Origin: Tetrahymena thermophila SB210
Taxonomy: Eukaryota > Ciliophora > Oligohymenophorea > Hymenostomatida > Tetrahymenidae
Reading direction: 5' to 3'
Assembly (NCBI RefSeq): GCF_000189635.1
Contig: NW_002476387.1
Location: 868,001 to 932,000 of the forward strand
DNA length: 64,000 bases
Shown: one piece after another, positions 50,218 to 63,931 of the stretch
Layout of the letters: the number at the start of each line of letters is the position of its first letter
Numbering within the stretch: position 1 is the first letter of the stretch
Made by a program: the position numbers and the translations under genes
Notes under the pieces: model-generated
Databases searched by the model: none
What the model was told of the DNA's origin: nothing
What the model saw: the letters and a program-made list of their open reading frames with translations, nothing else

Positions 50218-52911
50218 TCATTTCTTTTTAGACTTAGACTTCTACTCTGCTTTCTTTTTTTAGCTATCTTTATTTTTCTTCTTCTTTTTATCAGACTCTG
50301 AATCAGATGAATCACTAGATTTTTTATCTTCATCATCACTATCGCTATCGCTATTGCTACTATCACTATCACTACTATCACTGCTGCTATCACTACTGCT
50401 GCTACTGCTACTTTAATCTTCGTTTTGGAGCATTTATTGCACTGCTTACATTTATTATTCTAATTGCAATTTTTACATTTCTTCAGTTTATTTTTTTAAG
50501 TGCTCACTTAATTTTTCAGTTAATGCACCCAGACCAATAGAAATAAAGAAGTTAATTGCAAAACGAGTATTTCTTGGATGATCGATTGGGAATAATCCAT
50601 TAAAGAATTCTTGATGTTCTTCTTTGCTAAATCTCTCTTATAAATTTTCAAGTCCAGTATTTTCACATATCTTTTTATTATGATGAAATAAATAAATAAA
50701 TATTTTTATAAAAAAATGAATAAAAAAACCCAAATAAAAATATTACTTCTAAAATTAAATTTTTGATAAAAATACGAGAAGATGCTGTGGTAGTCTCTTA
50801 AGTCAATGTAATGCATGCAAAAATACGCCAATCAATTGAATCAGTATAAAAAAGATGTGCATAAAACTTTGCTGAATTACGAATTTTAGCTGTTTCATAA
50901 CGATGAATAGTAGAATAAAGCTCAACAAAACAAGACATGAATTTATCTTTATACAATTCAGTCATTTCACAGAAACGCTAAGCTAGCAATCCATAGAATT
51001 TTAAGTAGGTACGTTCATTCTAACAGCATTCTATAATCATTTGGCAAATCTTTTAAATTTAAAAATGATAAAAATTAAAGAAAATCGCTATGAAATATTA
51101 TTTATTTACTTCTTCTTCATGGCCTACACCTAAACTCATCTTTAATATTTTATGAGCGCATTCTTCAAAGTCGACAGAACTCATGATGACAAGATAAATA
51201 GTTCTACGTAGATTGACTCTGTCTTCATCAGTTAAATCCTTTATAACCATTTAGTCTTAGTTGTCATCGTCTTCTTATTCTTCTTCAATTCCTGTCTTAA
51301 TTTGCTTTAAGCTAAGAATATTTTCTTCTCCCAAGATTTCTAACTTAATTTTTTCCCATTCTTATTCGGTTTTTTCATAATGGGGGTCAAACTTGAAAAG
51401 GTTTTCATGGTCTTCAGGATCTATCTAATCAAGTACTTCGTAATTATGTTCTATAATATCGTCTTCTTCAACAAGATCAAGTTCTGGGATAACACCAGGA
51501 TGATCCTTTTTTTAAATAATACATTTTACTAACCACGAAATAATTTAACAAAAATGAATACTTTATATTTAGTTTTTCTAACAGCAAACAAGTGCTCAAT
51601 ACTATATTGAATTCTTCTTTCACACTCTCCTTCATGCAAAATACCTTTGAGTCTTTCAAAGATAGCATTAACACCTTCTGGTGTAGAATCTGACAATACT
51701 TATCCTGCCTCAATCATAAACTAGCAAGCAAGATCTACTTTATCTTCATTTGGATCATCCAAAAGCAAGAACATTAATTGCAAGCCAACATAATCACTTA
51801 AAACTCTTTGATTTATCAAATGAGCTATCATTTTAATGGCAGCTTCACAAACTAATTTATTATTTCTCTTATAAGATCTTTGGAATTATAAAATAACTCT
51901 TCTTATAATAAGATCTACAATATCTGGCATCTTAGTGTTTACGACTGCGATCAAAGCAGCATAGACATGAGTAAAGTTTGGAGAAGACTTAATTAAATAA
52001 AAATTACAATTTAAATAATGCTATTTATAAAAATAAATAAAAAATATTACTAATTATGCCTTAATAATAGCTCTAGCAAATAGTCCTTTTCCTCTGATAA
52101 GGTTTTCATTAAAAAGTTCAACAATTACATTCTAAATGTTTGAGATATTGATCTTTTTTATTCAAATAAAAAGAATTAATTTTATTCTCTTCATTAATTA
52201 AAATGAGAAATATGTTTATATTACCTTATTAACAATACCATTAATAGACTTACGTAGTAAATCCCACATTAATTTTTAATGCTCTTCACTTTTGTTATCA
52301 TTTTGTTTCATCATTTCTTCTTAAAGCAATCTCAATTTGTATGGAGGAACATAAACACCACCTGCTCTACCAGAAGCAGGAGTAAACAACTCTATTGTTC
52401 TTTTTTCCTTGGCATCTTTTGCCTCTTAAATAGCTTTTTCTCTTTCTTCTTACTACTTTCTATTGTACTCAATAGTTAAAAATCCTACATCTTCTTTAAG
52501 AGAAGTAATCAAATCACTTTCATCAACTTTATCTTTTTGGTTTCTATTGCCTCCTTATCTTTCCTCATTTGATATTTCTATCAATACTTCATTCTTATTT
52601 TTACCAAAATTCTTCTCTACTTCTTTCCTACTATCATACTTTTCATCTCTTTTACTATCTCTTTTATCATTATCCCTGCTACGCTCATATCTACTTGATT
52701 TTTCTTTTTCATCTTTATATTTAGGTTTTTCAGTAGAACGAGATCTGCTTCTGTATTTATCGTTTCTAGATTTAAAACTATTCTTTTAATGTCTATCTCC
52801 TCTATCGCCTGATTTGCTACGAGATCTATCTTCTCTTTTTTTATTGTTTTTTCTATCTCTATCTCTCGACTTTGATCTTGATCTATTTTTTTCTCTTCTA
52901 TCAGACCCCAT
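50218..52911 (-). CDS. CWC22: Pre-mRNA-splicing factor CWC22
   Basis: The start is ATG 52909-52911 ([20 protein letters not shown]) and the stop is TGA 50218-50220. After an N-terminal RS/RD-rich segment comes [14 protein letters not shown], the family signature. The MIF4G domain follows: [58 protein letters not shown] and [18 protein letters not shown]. Then come [16 protein letters not shown] and an MA3 domain ([48 protein letters not shown]). The C-terminus is a D/S-rich run and a K-rich end. CWC22 is a spliceosome protein that binds eIF4A3 and deposits the exon-junction complex. Introns fall near 52155-52220, 51985-52050, 51505-51570, 51055-51110 and 50673-50745. The third has several possible boundaries. 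About 785 residues are expected. Confidence 0.93.
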
Positions 52912-54223
52912 TTGTTATTCTAAAAATATAATTAATTAAATAATTAATCAATATTAAATTAAAATACCAAACTTGATTTATCTTTTTATGATATAATTAA
53001 CACATAGACACCACTTTATTATAAGTTAAAATTAAAATCTTATTAGAAATATTAAATTAGACTTTTTATAAAACTTAAATAAAAAATTAAATATACAGTC
53101 TTTGATTTTAGTCAGTGAATTATTCATTTCAAAAAAAAAAAATTATATAATAAAATTATTAGAGAGAAATTAATTTTTTAATGTAAAGCTAACTTTTTAT
53201 TTCTAAATAGTATTTATTGTTTATTATTAATGATATTAAATTGAAAAAAATACAATCCTAATCAAATTATTTATTTCATATTTTTAAACTGTTAAATTAT
53301 AAATTAAAATAAATTAGTAGATTTTTTATAAAATTAAATAAGCCTTAAATTTATTTTATTTCAAAATAAAAATTTAAAGGATTTCATTGAAAGTAAAAAT
53401 ATTATTAATAAAATATTAACTAAGCAAAGTCAATTTATTAGCAAAAAAATCACTATCAAAAAAATTTTTTTCTGACTAAGTATTATTATAAAAGGAAAGA
53501 CACAGTTTCTCTAAATTTATTTAAAATAAATAACTTAGCAAAATTTATTCATAACACCACTAAATAAAAATTATAGAATAAACAATTTACTTTTATAAAA
53601 TACAAAACATTTTAAAAATTTTTATTGTATGTTATAGATAGATAAAATAGTTTTATATTTTATATTTTAAACAATTATGACTCTAAAATGTTAAAATAAA
53701 AAATTTTTTAATTCCTTTTAAAATAAATTTAATGATTGTATTTAAATCCTTCATAATTTTTTTTAGTAACATAATTCAATAATTTCATAAGGTAATAAAA
53801 TCTTGTGTATGTCTAAAAATTTTTATTAAATCCATTTACTTTATTATTTCTAACCTTTACTCTTATAATTTAGGTAAAATCAGCCAGGTAGGGCTTTAAT
53901 ATAATTTTTATGGGATAATCAATCAAATCATTTTTTAATAATGTTAATTTAAAAAATATACAGTGTATGATATTTTAGATTTCAATAACGAAAATAAGTT
54001 TTTTTAATCACATACTATGCTTGCTTAAAAGAAATAGGTAATTAAATAAATAAAAATGCTTAAATTATTAAGTTTTAATTAAATAATTTCAATAAAGTCT
54101 ATATTAATGGTTAATAACAAACATATAATTGAATATAAATCATCTACCTAATAAGAATTTATCAAAAATTTAAAATAGTATTTATTTAGTTTCACATAAA
54201 AAAAATCATTTTGCAATCAATGG
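52912..54223. other. Intergenic AT-rich region
   Basis: This includes the CWC22 promoter. It consists of A/T runs with no gene or repeat unit. Confidence 0.5.
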
Positions 54224-54740
54224 TCATATCATCAAGAAAGCAATTATAACTAACAAAGTAATTGACAATTTTAGCTTAATGCTTCATGTTTTACATCATC
54301 AAATGTTTTAGAAATGCAAGTTTCACCAGTTACCCAAGAGCAATTAGTTGTATCTGCTTTACAGGTTGATTCAACTAATGCTGAACAAGTCACAGTGTTA
54401 GCTCATGAAGATGGAGTACCACTTGACCATTTACAGTTACTACTACCACATGTAGCTGAATCTGAAATTGCATTACAAGCTCCTGCTTTGTCAGTCAAGT
54501 ACCTGGTTTAGTTCTTTTTTCACAAGTATCAGAGTAAATTATTTTGCAATCAGTTAAGCTCTTTGTTCCACACTAAGCATCACCATCTTTGCACTATAAA
54601 AAAGAAAAATCACATCCTCCATCAATACAAGTCTTTTTATCCATGTAACTTGGACATATTTTCAAATCTTTAGGTTTGTATGTAAATTTTGTTTCAAGGT
54701 AAACAAATGGATCAAAGAAACCCCCTGGGGTTATAATTCA
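54224..54740 (-). pseudogene. Broken partial copy of the cysteine-rich surface protein gene
   Basis: This stretch matches the 3' end of the intact gene at 57849-59195 over long runs, for example the shared ISKTFDDVK and ADTTNCSWVTG. It has no signal peptide and starts inside the coding region, at the equivalent of the KFTCDAKD segment. Several cysteines are changed (PCVW to PFVY, KFTC to KFTY). A single-base deletion near 54515 shifts the frame. A TGA replaces a cysteine codon near 54406, and the hydrophobic GPI-type tail sits in another frame. It is a truncated duplicate that no longer encodes the protein. An N-terminal exon hidden upstream is possible but I saw none. Confidence 0.8.
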
Positions 54741-57700
54741 TGCAAAATAATTGGCCTAAATGGTAGATTAATATTTTAAATATAATAAAAAAGTTTAAAA
54801 ATGTATCTTTCTTTGTTTTGAAAAAAAAATTCATCTTGATCAGATATTAAATTACTATTAAAAACATAAATTTAAACTTTCATATCATAAAAAATAATGT
54901 AGCTTACTTATATCAATACTTTTAACAAAGCCTATAAATAAAATTATATTAAAAAATTTGGGTTATTTCTTTTCCTCTTTTAAAAATAGACTATAATTTG
55001 ATAAGAGCAAAATAATATTTCATATTTTTCACTTGCATTTATTTTTAAGTAATGTAACAATAAAACTTCATATTTTTAAAAGAAAAAATTATTGATTGTA
55101 AATTTTGAGTTTTTCTTAAAATATTTGTTCTATCAATAGAATAAAGCATTTAAGTATGGCTTTCTAATCATAAATTCTAATAGAAAAAATTGGAATTTTA
55201 AGTATTTATTTAGTTAAAAGTAAAAACAAAAAATATTTATAAAGTAAAATTAGAAAATCAAACTCATTAAATATAGATTTTTCAAAATATTTTATAATTT
55301 GATTTGAGTTTTATGCTATTTTACACTTTTCATAAACATTTATTTAAGTAAATCAACAAAAAAAATAAATATTTATGTATAACAAAAAATAAAAAGTGTA
55401 AAGAATTTGAACTTTTATTTAATTATTTGTTCTTTTAATACAAATAAATATATAATTATTTCTAATTATAAATTCTAATAGAAAGCACAATTACTTAGCA
55501 ATAGATTTAAAATAAATTATCAATAAAATAAAATTTTAAAATTAGTATTAATTAAAAAACATTTTAAAAAATATTTTTTTATTCTATTAGAGTAAAATGC
55601 TATTTTAAACTTTTCATTTACATTGACACAAAAAAATTTAATTGCGTAAAAAAAATTATAGATAGTAATTTTTAGTGTTTCTTTAATTATTTGTTCTTTT
55701 AATACAATAATGTATCAAATTATGGTTTTCTAATTAATTCTAATAGAAAAAAAGTAATTTTAATTATTTACTCCTCAATTTAAAACAAAACACATCAATA
55801 AAATAAAATGATTAAATTAACATTATTTAATAAATTAATTTAAAAATATTTGATAATTTAATAAGAAAGAGTATTTAGTATTTTAAACTTTTCATTTGCA
55901 TTTATTTTTAAGTAAAATATCAAAGAAAGTTTAATATGCGTCAGAAATAATCGTTGCTGGAATTAATTTAAGTTTTATTTTTATTATTTGTTCTTTTAAT
56001 AAAAATTTTGTATCTAACTTAATATGGCTTTCTAATTTTAAATTCTGATAGAAGAAAAGTAATTTTATAAATTAATTACTAAATAAAATGTAAAAAAAAT
56101 ATTAAAAAAGTGAATTAGAAATTCAGCAGTATATAATATTCTTTTGATAATATTTTATAATTTTTTCTGTGTTATATATGATTTATTTTAAGATTTTCTT
56201 TAAAGCTTGCTTATGTTTGAATATATTAACAAAAAATTTATATTTTGTGTAAGGAAAAAATCAAAGCTGGTAAATTTTAAGCTTTTCTTTAATTATTAGT
56301 TCTTTTAATATAATTATCTATTTAATTATGGTTTTCTACTTATAAATTCTAATCAAAAACTTTTTTATGTATTCTCTTAATTAATTCATAGTAGATTAAA
56401 AGAAATAACTCAGTTTAAACTTTAACATATTGACCCTAAGATTTCAAAAGAGCAAAGATATTTAAAAAACATTAATTTATTAAAATTATGCATGGAATTA
56501 GGCTTCTATAGCTGTTTTGCATTTGAAATATCACGAACCATGATACCATGATTTGTGAAATTTCAAATAATTTTTATATTGATTATGAAAATTTTTTTTT
56601 CTTCTAAGGCCATCAACCAAGTTTAAAATCTGTGGCTGGAGGTGGGCATTTATTAATGAGGATTGGTTGTAAATAAATATTTGGAAGAGCTTAGAAGATT
56701 GTTAAATTATATTAGAAACTTATCTTCGGAAGTTTAGATATAAGAATATTTAGTTATGGGTTTAGAATTAATTAATCAATTTAATAAATAATAAAAGAGC
56801 AGAAAAATATATTATATTCAAATTAATTATTTATCAATCTATATATGAATAAAAATTGATTATTTTTAATAATTAAATAGAGTTTTTATTAAATTCATTG
56901 CAAAAATTAATAAAGCTTAAAAAATAATATTTAAATTAATGTATAAAAATTTTCATTCCTTATACAGGCTATTATAATCGTATAGAGGTATTAAGGTACT
57001 AAAGAATATATTTTGTATTGATAACTATAATTATTATACTTTTTTTATCTTAAATAAAATCGATTCTATTTAATTAAGACTTATAAAAAAATAATTGCTC
57101 AATTAAATTTCTACTTTTCTTAATTTATTTTTTTATATTAAAATTGAGTTTATGGAGTTATTTCATTTTTTTTTGAAATATTTAATTTCAAATGTTTAGA
57201 ATTATTTCAAAGTTTTAATAGCTAAATTAATTATTATTTTATTATTTATCTTTTAAATAAATTTTTCAGCTAATTATTATTTCAATTACAGTACGTTTAA
57301 TCCATATTTATATCAAATAAGAATATTTTAATTTGGCAAACAGTTTTACATAAAATATTTTCTAAAATGTGTAATAAATAATAAATACCAAAATTCAATT
57401 CATATTACATTTTCATAAAAAATTTTTCCATAAATTATCAAGGAAGGGGGGAAGTAAATTTTTGAAGTTTTTCTTTTGAATTTATCAAATTTTTTTATAT
57501 AGAAAGTGTAAAATTAGCTTAAAATCATAAAAATTAAATGAAATATCACCATCTGTACCTATGCAGTTGGCGATATTTTAACAACAAGATTAGCAATACT
57601 TTTATCAATTTACCAATTCAAAATAATTTTTTTTAATCATAGAAGCTACACTTAAAGCAAAGTGGTAAATAATAACAATTTATTTAGAAATTAAATTTTA

Positions 57701-57848
57701 ATTGATTTTAATAAAGCCTCTTTTAATAAATAGGTACAAATACATACACACTCAAATAGATATATATCTAATACCTTATAAGAATTTATTAAAATATTAA
57801 AATAATATTTACAGAAAAATATTATAAAAGATAATTATATTGTAAATG
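54741..57848. other. AT-rich spacer holding a repeat array
   Basis: This 3.1-kb spacer lies between the broken and the intact copy of the surface-protein gene. Its left half carries the repeat array entered separately. The rest is A/T runs, with a small richer patch near 56540-56680 that has no readable protein. Confidence 0.55.
55000..56380. repeat. Degenerate tandem repeat array, about 300-bp period
   Basis: Five diverged units follow one another. Each contains a TTTTCATTTGCATTTATTTT-like box, then a GTTTTCTTTAATTATTTGTT-like box, and then TCTAATTATAAATTCTAATA followed by GAAA. The TTGTTC anchors lie near 55124, 55425, 55688, 55984 and 56295, so spacing is about 260-310 bp. A sixth related unit lies on the other side of the intact surface-protein gene at about 60470-60620. 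The units are non-coding and I could not match them to a known element. Confidence 0.7.
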
Positions 57849-59195
57849 TCATATCATTAAAAAGGCAATAACAAATAACAAAGTAATTTATAGTAATGTC
57901 TAGCTTAATGCTTCATTTTTTACATCATCAAATGTTTTAGAAATACAAGTTCCACCAGTTACCCAAGAGCAATTAGTTGTATCTGCTTTACAGCCTGATT
58001 CAGCTAATGCTGAACAAGTTACAGTGTTAGTGCATGAAGCTGGAGTACCACTTTACCATTGACAGTTACTGCTACCACATGTAGCTGAATCTGAAATTCC
58101 GCTACAGGCTCCTACCTTATCAGTGCAAGTGCCTGGTAAATTTCCTTTTTCACAAGTAGCAGAGTAAGTTGTTGTGCAATCAGATAAACTCTTTGATCCA
58201 CACCCAGCATCGCCATCAATACATCCTGTATAAGCAAAATCACATCCTCCCTAAGTACAAGTAAGTTTATCTTTGTGAGTTGGGCACAACGAAAAATCTT
58301 TAGCATCACATGTAAATTTTACATCTTACCAAACACAGGGAGAAAACATTCCACCCCCTGGTGGTGTCTATGGAACAGCATCACAATCAGCTTTATTCAA
58401 CTTAACACTACATTTAGTTTAGTCTGGTTTACAATCGAAATCTTCCCACCACCCACAATAAGTTTTTCCATCACAGTCAGGTTAATTTTTAAAACCATCA
58501 CACTCTTTTTAATAACAATCATTATAGGTAGTATCCCAATAGCAGTTTTAGTCAGCAGTGCAACTTCCTGTATCGTTATATGATCTGCATGAAGTGGATA
58601 AAGTTTTTTGTGAACACCCTGAATCTTTAACTTTTTTTATGCAAAAGGGATCATTTGCATCACAAGCAGAATCTGAGCAATAATTATCACTAGTATAGCA
58701 TCCTTCTCTTGATATTTCTTTATAATCGCAAGCACCATTTGATTAGCAAGTAGTTGGAGTTGTAGGATCACATGTCCTACTAGCAGGTGTTGTGCAAGTG
58801 CCTAAAGCTGAGCAATAGGTTGCACTTGTACAAGCAGTTTCGTTTGGTAATGAGCCACATCCATAGCCGCTTCTTTTATTTTAACAAATTTCACTTCCCG
58901 GAGTAAATGTGCAAATAGTTGATGTTTTACAAAATGTATCACCTATTGTTCCACAATAATGAGCCTGGGGACCACATCCTCCATGGACTTCATCTGTATA
59001 ACTGCAAGTACCTTTGCAGTCAGTTTTAGATTTACCAGAACAATTATCTGCAGCACTAATACATTTATCTTTTGTAGTATCAGGTTTCCAAGTGCAGTTT
59101 TTATCAGAATCGCATGAAGAAGTTGTAGTATAAGTACTGCAATCACAGTATATGCTAGAAAGGATTAAGAACGTAAATATTAAATGTTTTATCAT
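57849..59195 (-). CDS. Cysteine-rich GPI-anchored surface protein (immobilisation-antigen-like)
   Basis: One uninterrupted frame of 448 residues runs from ATG 59193-59195 to TGA 57849-57851. The signal peptide is MIKHLIFTFLILSSIYC. The body consists of cysteine-rich repeats of roughly 45-60 residues with recurring patterns such as CTWKPDTTKDKC, CNGACDYKE-like and CSWVTGGTC. Many repeats carry a tryptophan after a cysteine (C-x-W). The end, NEALSQTLLQITLLFVIAF, is a small-residue site followed by a hydrophobic tail with no cytoplasmic part, as in GPI-anchored proteins. This layout matches the ciliate surface or immobilisation antigens that coat the cell and cilia, which are expressed one at a time in some species. 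A truncated relative lies at 54224-54740 on the same strand. Confidence 0.85.
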
Positions 59196-60469
59196 TCTCT
59201 TATTTGGTATATTTTTTTATTTTTATTAAATTGTTTTGTGTTTATTTATTTATTTTCTTTTTTTTTCTGTAAAATTTCTATTTAAATGTGTGATGAATTG
59301 AGAATAAATAACAATCTATTCTATTTGGCAAGTTATCAAAGCTGTTAAAGATATTAAGGTAATCATAATTAAATTAGACGCTTTTTCATTTGCTTCATAC
59401 TATATTAATTCTAATTAAATCGAATTGTCATTTTCATTTGATATGTTCCGCGCTTTTATTAGATTTTTGATATTTTTTTTATAATCAAAGAATTCCTACA
59501 TAATATGAACCAATTTATACAGCATGTTTTAAATTTTAAAGCTTGATACCATTTATAAAAAGATAATTAACAATCATAATTCGAGAGCATATATAGTTAT
59601 ACACTATTTAGCAATTAAAACCAAAAATAAGATATCTAATTAAAATACAAATACTATATTTGAGATCAAATAAATATACAAAATTCTGTAGATAGGAATA
59701 TTAATTATGAGATCACATAAGTAAAATCAAATTGAGCAAGATAGATAGAGGCAAAATATGAAAAATAAAATTTGTTTTATAGACTTTAAATAAAAATGTC
59801 TGCTAAATTGATGATAAGTTGATAATTTTAATTAAATAGAATCTTAAAGAGGTAATATTTTAGATAAATCAAAACAAATAAATAATTTAATTGTCATATT
59901 ACACAAATAGCTACACAGATTAAGTTTAAAATACTAACTATTTAAACAAATTATGAAGAAATTTATCTATTTTCTTATATTAAATATCAAACTTAATTTC
60001 TAATTATTTAAATACCAATAAAAATTTTAGATTTTCAATATTTTCTTATTCAAGTTTTAATGAAATTTCTTATTTATAAAATAAAGTTTTTAATCAACCA
60101 TGCTTAATAATAGACATGATATTGAAAATTTCACTCAAAGAAAAATGAAATTAAGCAATTAAATAAAACTTAGTTGCAGATGCTTATAGTAAAATTATTG
60201 ATATCAATAACTGATTCATATATTGAATAAATATATCTTTAATAATAAAAATTCCTCTTTCTCATATTTTAAATATATCCCCTATAGAAGCTTAAATTTA
60301 ATATTTTATTTCAATTTGCTTCATAAATTAATTTAGCTTACTTTTTTCAAGCTATTTAACAATTAATATCAATAAAATAAATTATAATGATAGGTGTGTA
60401 TAAAAAGCAAAATGTAATAAACTGTTTTAAAAATATTTTTTTATAAAATCAGAGTAAAATAAAATACTA

Positions 60470-60620
60470 TTTCAAACTTTTCATACAAATTTATTTTTAA
60501 GAAGCCTAAGAAATACAAAAAAGTGTAAAGAAATTTAAAAGCTGACTATTTTGAGTTTTTCTTTAATTATTTGTTCTCTCAATATAATTTCTATCAAATT
60601 ATGTTTTTCTAACATTAATT
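60470..60620. repeat. Stray copy of the 300-bp repeat unit
   Basis: It carries the same ordered boxes as the array at 55000-56380: CTTTTCATACAAATTTATTT, then TTTGAGTTTTTCTTTAATTA, then TTTGTTCT and a CTAACATTAATT end. It sits in the same orientation, beyond the intact surface-protein gene. Confidence 0.65.
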
Positions 60621-60946
60621 TCTTGTGTAACTCTTAAGCAAATTTATTTAACCTCCCAATTTTTGTTTTTAGAAAATTAAATTCGAAAAAAAAGGATAAA
60701 AAATTTGCTCTACATACTAAAACTAAAATAAATTACCCTAAAACTTCATAATGACCAGCATATTTACAAAAAATCATCTGCTTATAATTTAATATTAAAA
60801 CCCTAAAAATTCACAATATTTATCTACCCATGCACCTTAATATATGAAGATTTACAGTATTTTAAGAAATTGTTTTATTTTTGTTATTATTTTTGAAAGG
60901 AATTAATTTCAGATTAGATTTTTCATTTATAATCCAATATATTTAT

Positions 60947-61112
60947 TTTATATTGACGAACATACTCCTAAAATCGTTTGAAATACTATTTTGGATAATT
61001 TTTAATTGAGTAAAACTCTAAAATTTAATTTTGTATTGACGTATATACTCCTAAAATCGTTTGAAATACTATTTTGGATAATTTTTAATTGAGTAAAACT
61101 CTAAAATTTAAT
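60947..61112. repeat. Tandem duplication of 83 bp
   Basis: Two almost identical 83-bp units lie directly next to each other, each beginning with TATTGACG and containing CTCCTAAAATCGTTTGAAAT. They differ only at a few bases near the start of the unit, so the duplication looks recent. The sequence is non-coding. Confidence 0.9.
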
Positions 61113-63931
61113 TAAAACAGCATCCGCTTCTTTTCTTAATACATAATAATAGATAAAATTATTTTTTGAACAATTTAGCAAATGCTTATTTTGCTAATTA
61201 CAAACTTATTTCATCTCTTTATTTTAATTAAAAGCTAGCTTCTTTCTAGATTTTATAAAAAAATCTCTTTGAATTACTAATTAGTTTTTCAAAAAGAATA
61301 AATACTAGAGTAATTAAATCAATTTAACATACTAAAAAAAAATTTATATGTTCTAATTTAGTTGGTTAATATTTTTAATTAAAATCTTATTTACCATAAT
61401 AAATCAAGATAAAAATAGACTTCAGTTTAAGCAAAAATAATATATTAAGAAAACAAAAAGTGTGAGTTTTTCCCATAAAAATTATTTTTTTTTTTAACTT
61501 AACTTACAGGTTAGACGGTATATTAAATTTATAAAGAGATTTGATAAATTTATTTATAAATATTCATAATAAAGTTATGAGAACAATCTAATTCTGATTT
61601 TATGTGATTTATTTAATAGAATTTTTTATTTTAATTTTAAATTAACAAAAAATATTTTTAGGATTGATTTAATTTTCACTCTTTCTCCAAACTGTTTTAA
61701 TTAATTACTTAAATAATAAATTTAATAAAATTTTTATTTTATTTAATCAAGGGCAATAATCCTTTAACGATCAAAAGTTTATTATATTTTATTACTATTG
61801 ATGATATTTTATAAGATTTTACCCACACTTAATTAACAAATTAAAAAGTAAATTTAATTATTTTTGTTTTTTAATTTTTACATTTTAAATTGATTGAAAT
61901 TAAATAATCTTTTACAATCTGTCCTCCATTAAGAGGAAGAAAATATGGATGGTTCTTATAATGAAAAAAAATTTATTGATTTCTTAATTATTATTTATTT
62001 ATATTTATAAAAAAATAAAATAGTAGTTAAAATAAATTTCGATAAAGTAAACTTTATTTAAATAATCTTAGTTGTTTTATAGAAATTTCTATAAAAATAT
62101 TTTTATAATAATTATTTAAAATTTTTCAATTAAGTAGTAATTAATTTAATTGATAGTAAACAGAAATTATAAATATAAAAAAATATAAGCATAAATAGGT
62201 GCTGACATCTTCAAGAATTTAAAAAAAGTCAACTAATTTTAAATAACCATGTTAAAATAATAATTAAATATTATTAAAGATTTTTATATTAAAATAGCAA
62301 CATTAATAATTTAAAAAAAATAATACAAAATTGAATATTAAATTCAAAAAAAATTAATAAAATAAACAAACGAAAATTATTTTAGCTATCTTTATATTAA
62401 AATTTAAATGAATAAATCTTATCGGTTTATTTCTATCCTTGAAAGTAAATTTAAATTATTTATTCTAGTTTATTAACTAATTAATTTATTAATATATTAA
62501 ATTTATTGAATTAATGTGTAAATAAATTTTACAAATCCACTTTTGCAATTATATTAAAAAAAATAAAAATAAGTTATTTCTAATTTTTTTAAATATATTT
62601 GACATTTATTTTGTTAAAGAATAACATTTCTAAAATATTTGAAGTCTCTTTTTAATAGAGATTTTATATTTTTAAAATAATCTATTTTAAATAAAAAATT
62701 AATAAAAATAATAAAATTAAACTTACTTTTAATCAAAGGTTAATTATTTTTTGAAAAATGTATTTTAAAAAGTACGAATTAACTAACTAGCTTATTTTAA
62801 AACGTTTAATTATTTTTTCTTAATTTATTTTTTTAAAAATATTAAATTTAGAAAAATAAATGAAATTAAATTGCCTCTTCGTATAACTCAATTAAAAATA
62901 GTATTAATAAAATTTAGTTTTACTGTCTATTTTGGCTTTTCTTTTTCATAAGTATATTTGTATTTTAATTTTTAATTAACATATAGAGAAACTTGGAAAT
63001 AGATAAAAGGGTTTTTTATTAATATTAAAATTGTTTGTCAAAAAAATTAAAAAATAGATATTAGGATGCAATATAATAAATTTTCAATTGATATGAAGAT
63101 TTAAGTTTATTTACCAAAATTCTTAATAAATAAAAATTTATGAAAGGTTAATTTTAATTCAAAAGATATATAAAAAATTAATTAATTAGCCTTTTTAAGA
63201 AGTAATATAATTTATATTGAAGGAAAGATGGTTTTTGATATCTATTAAAGATTGAGTTTATTTTCTATCTCTATATCCAAAAATAAAATAAAGATAATTT
63301 GCGTTGATAGTTCGAACAATTAATTAAATTTATTAAGCTAATTTTCTTTATAATAAAAACAAATTTTTTCAATCAACTAGAATAATTAAAGTCTTAACGA
63401 AGAACTCTACTCGAACTAATTTAAATGAGAATTATAAAGAATTTTAAAAAAAATTCATTTATTTACTTTACTTTTTATTCTAAATTAACATATTTTCAAC
63501 AGTTACTTCTAAAAAATAATTTAAATATTTATTTGAAGAGATTAAAAAAATGAATAAATAAATAAATTTGCTTGCCTTTACACAAATAAGTTGTGGTAAA
63601 GAAAAAATTTAATCTAATTGATAGATAAAATATCAAAGATACAACAACCTTGCCTTATAAGATATTAATTCCGTTTTTAAAAATTGTGGATCATGAGTGT
63701 TTATTTGTTTATTTATTTATTTTGAAATGAATTCAAGATAAAGTAAATAATTTGAAAGAAGTTAATTAATTAGCTTAGTGATTGTAAATAACATCATTTA
63801 ATATAAAAAGACATAAAGATTGTAAATAAAATATAATAATTAAATCAATAAGAATTATACTTTGGTGAACAATTCAAAAAAAGTTATTCCTAATATTACC
63901 AAAATTAACAAAAAAATAAAGCAAGAAAAAA

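Larger units (their letters stand above)
59196..63931. other. 4.7-kb AT-rich gene-poor stretch
   Basis: The left part is the upstream flank of the surface-protein gene. Beyond one stray repeat unit near 60470-60620 and the 83-bp duplication at 60947-61112, I see only A/T runs. There is no protein-like frame on either strand. Confidence 0.5.

Noticed and set aside
58275-58583. Plus-strand frame opposite the surface-protein gene
   Set aside because: It is an antisense shadow. The minus-strand frame is uninterrupted over 448 codons with a signal peptide and cysteine periodicity.
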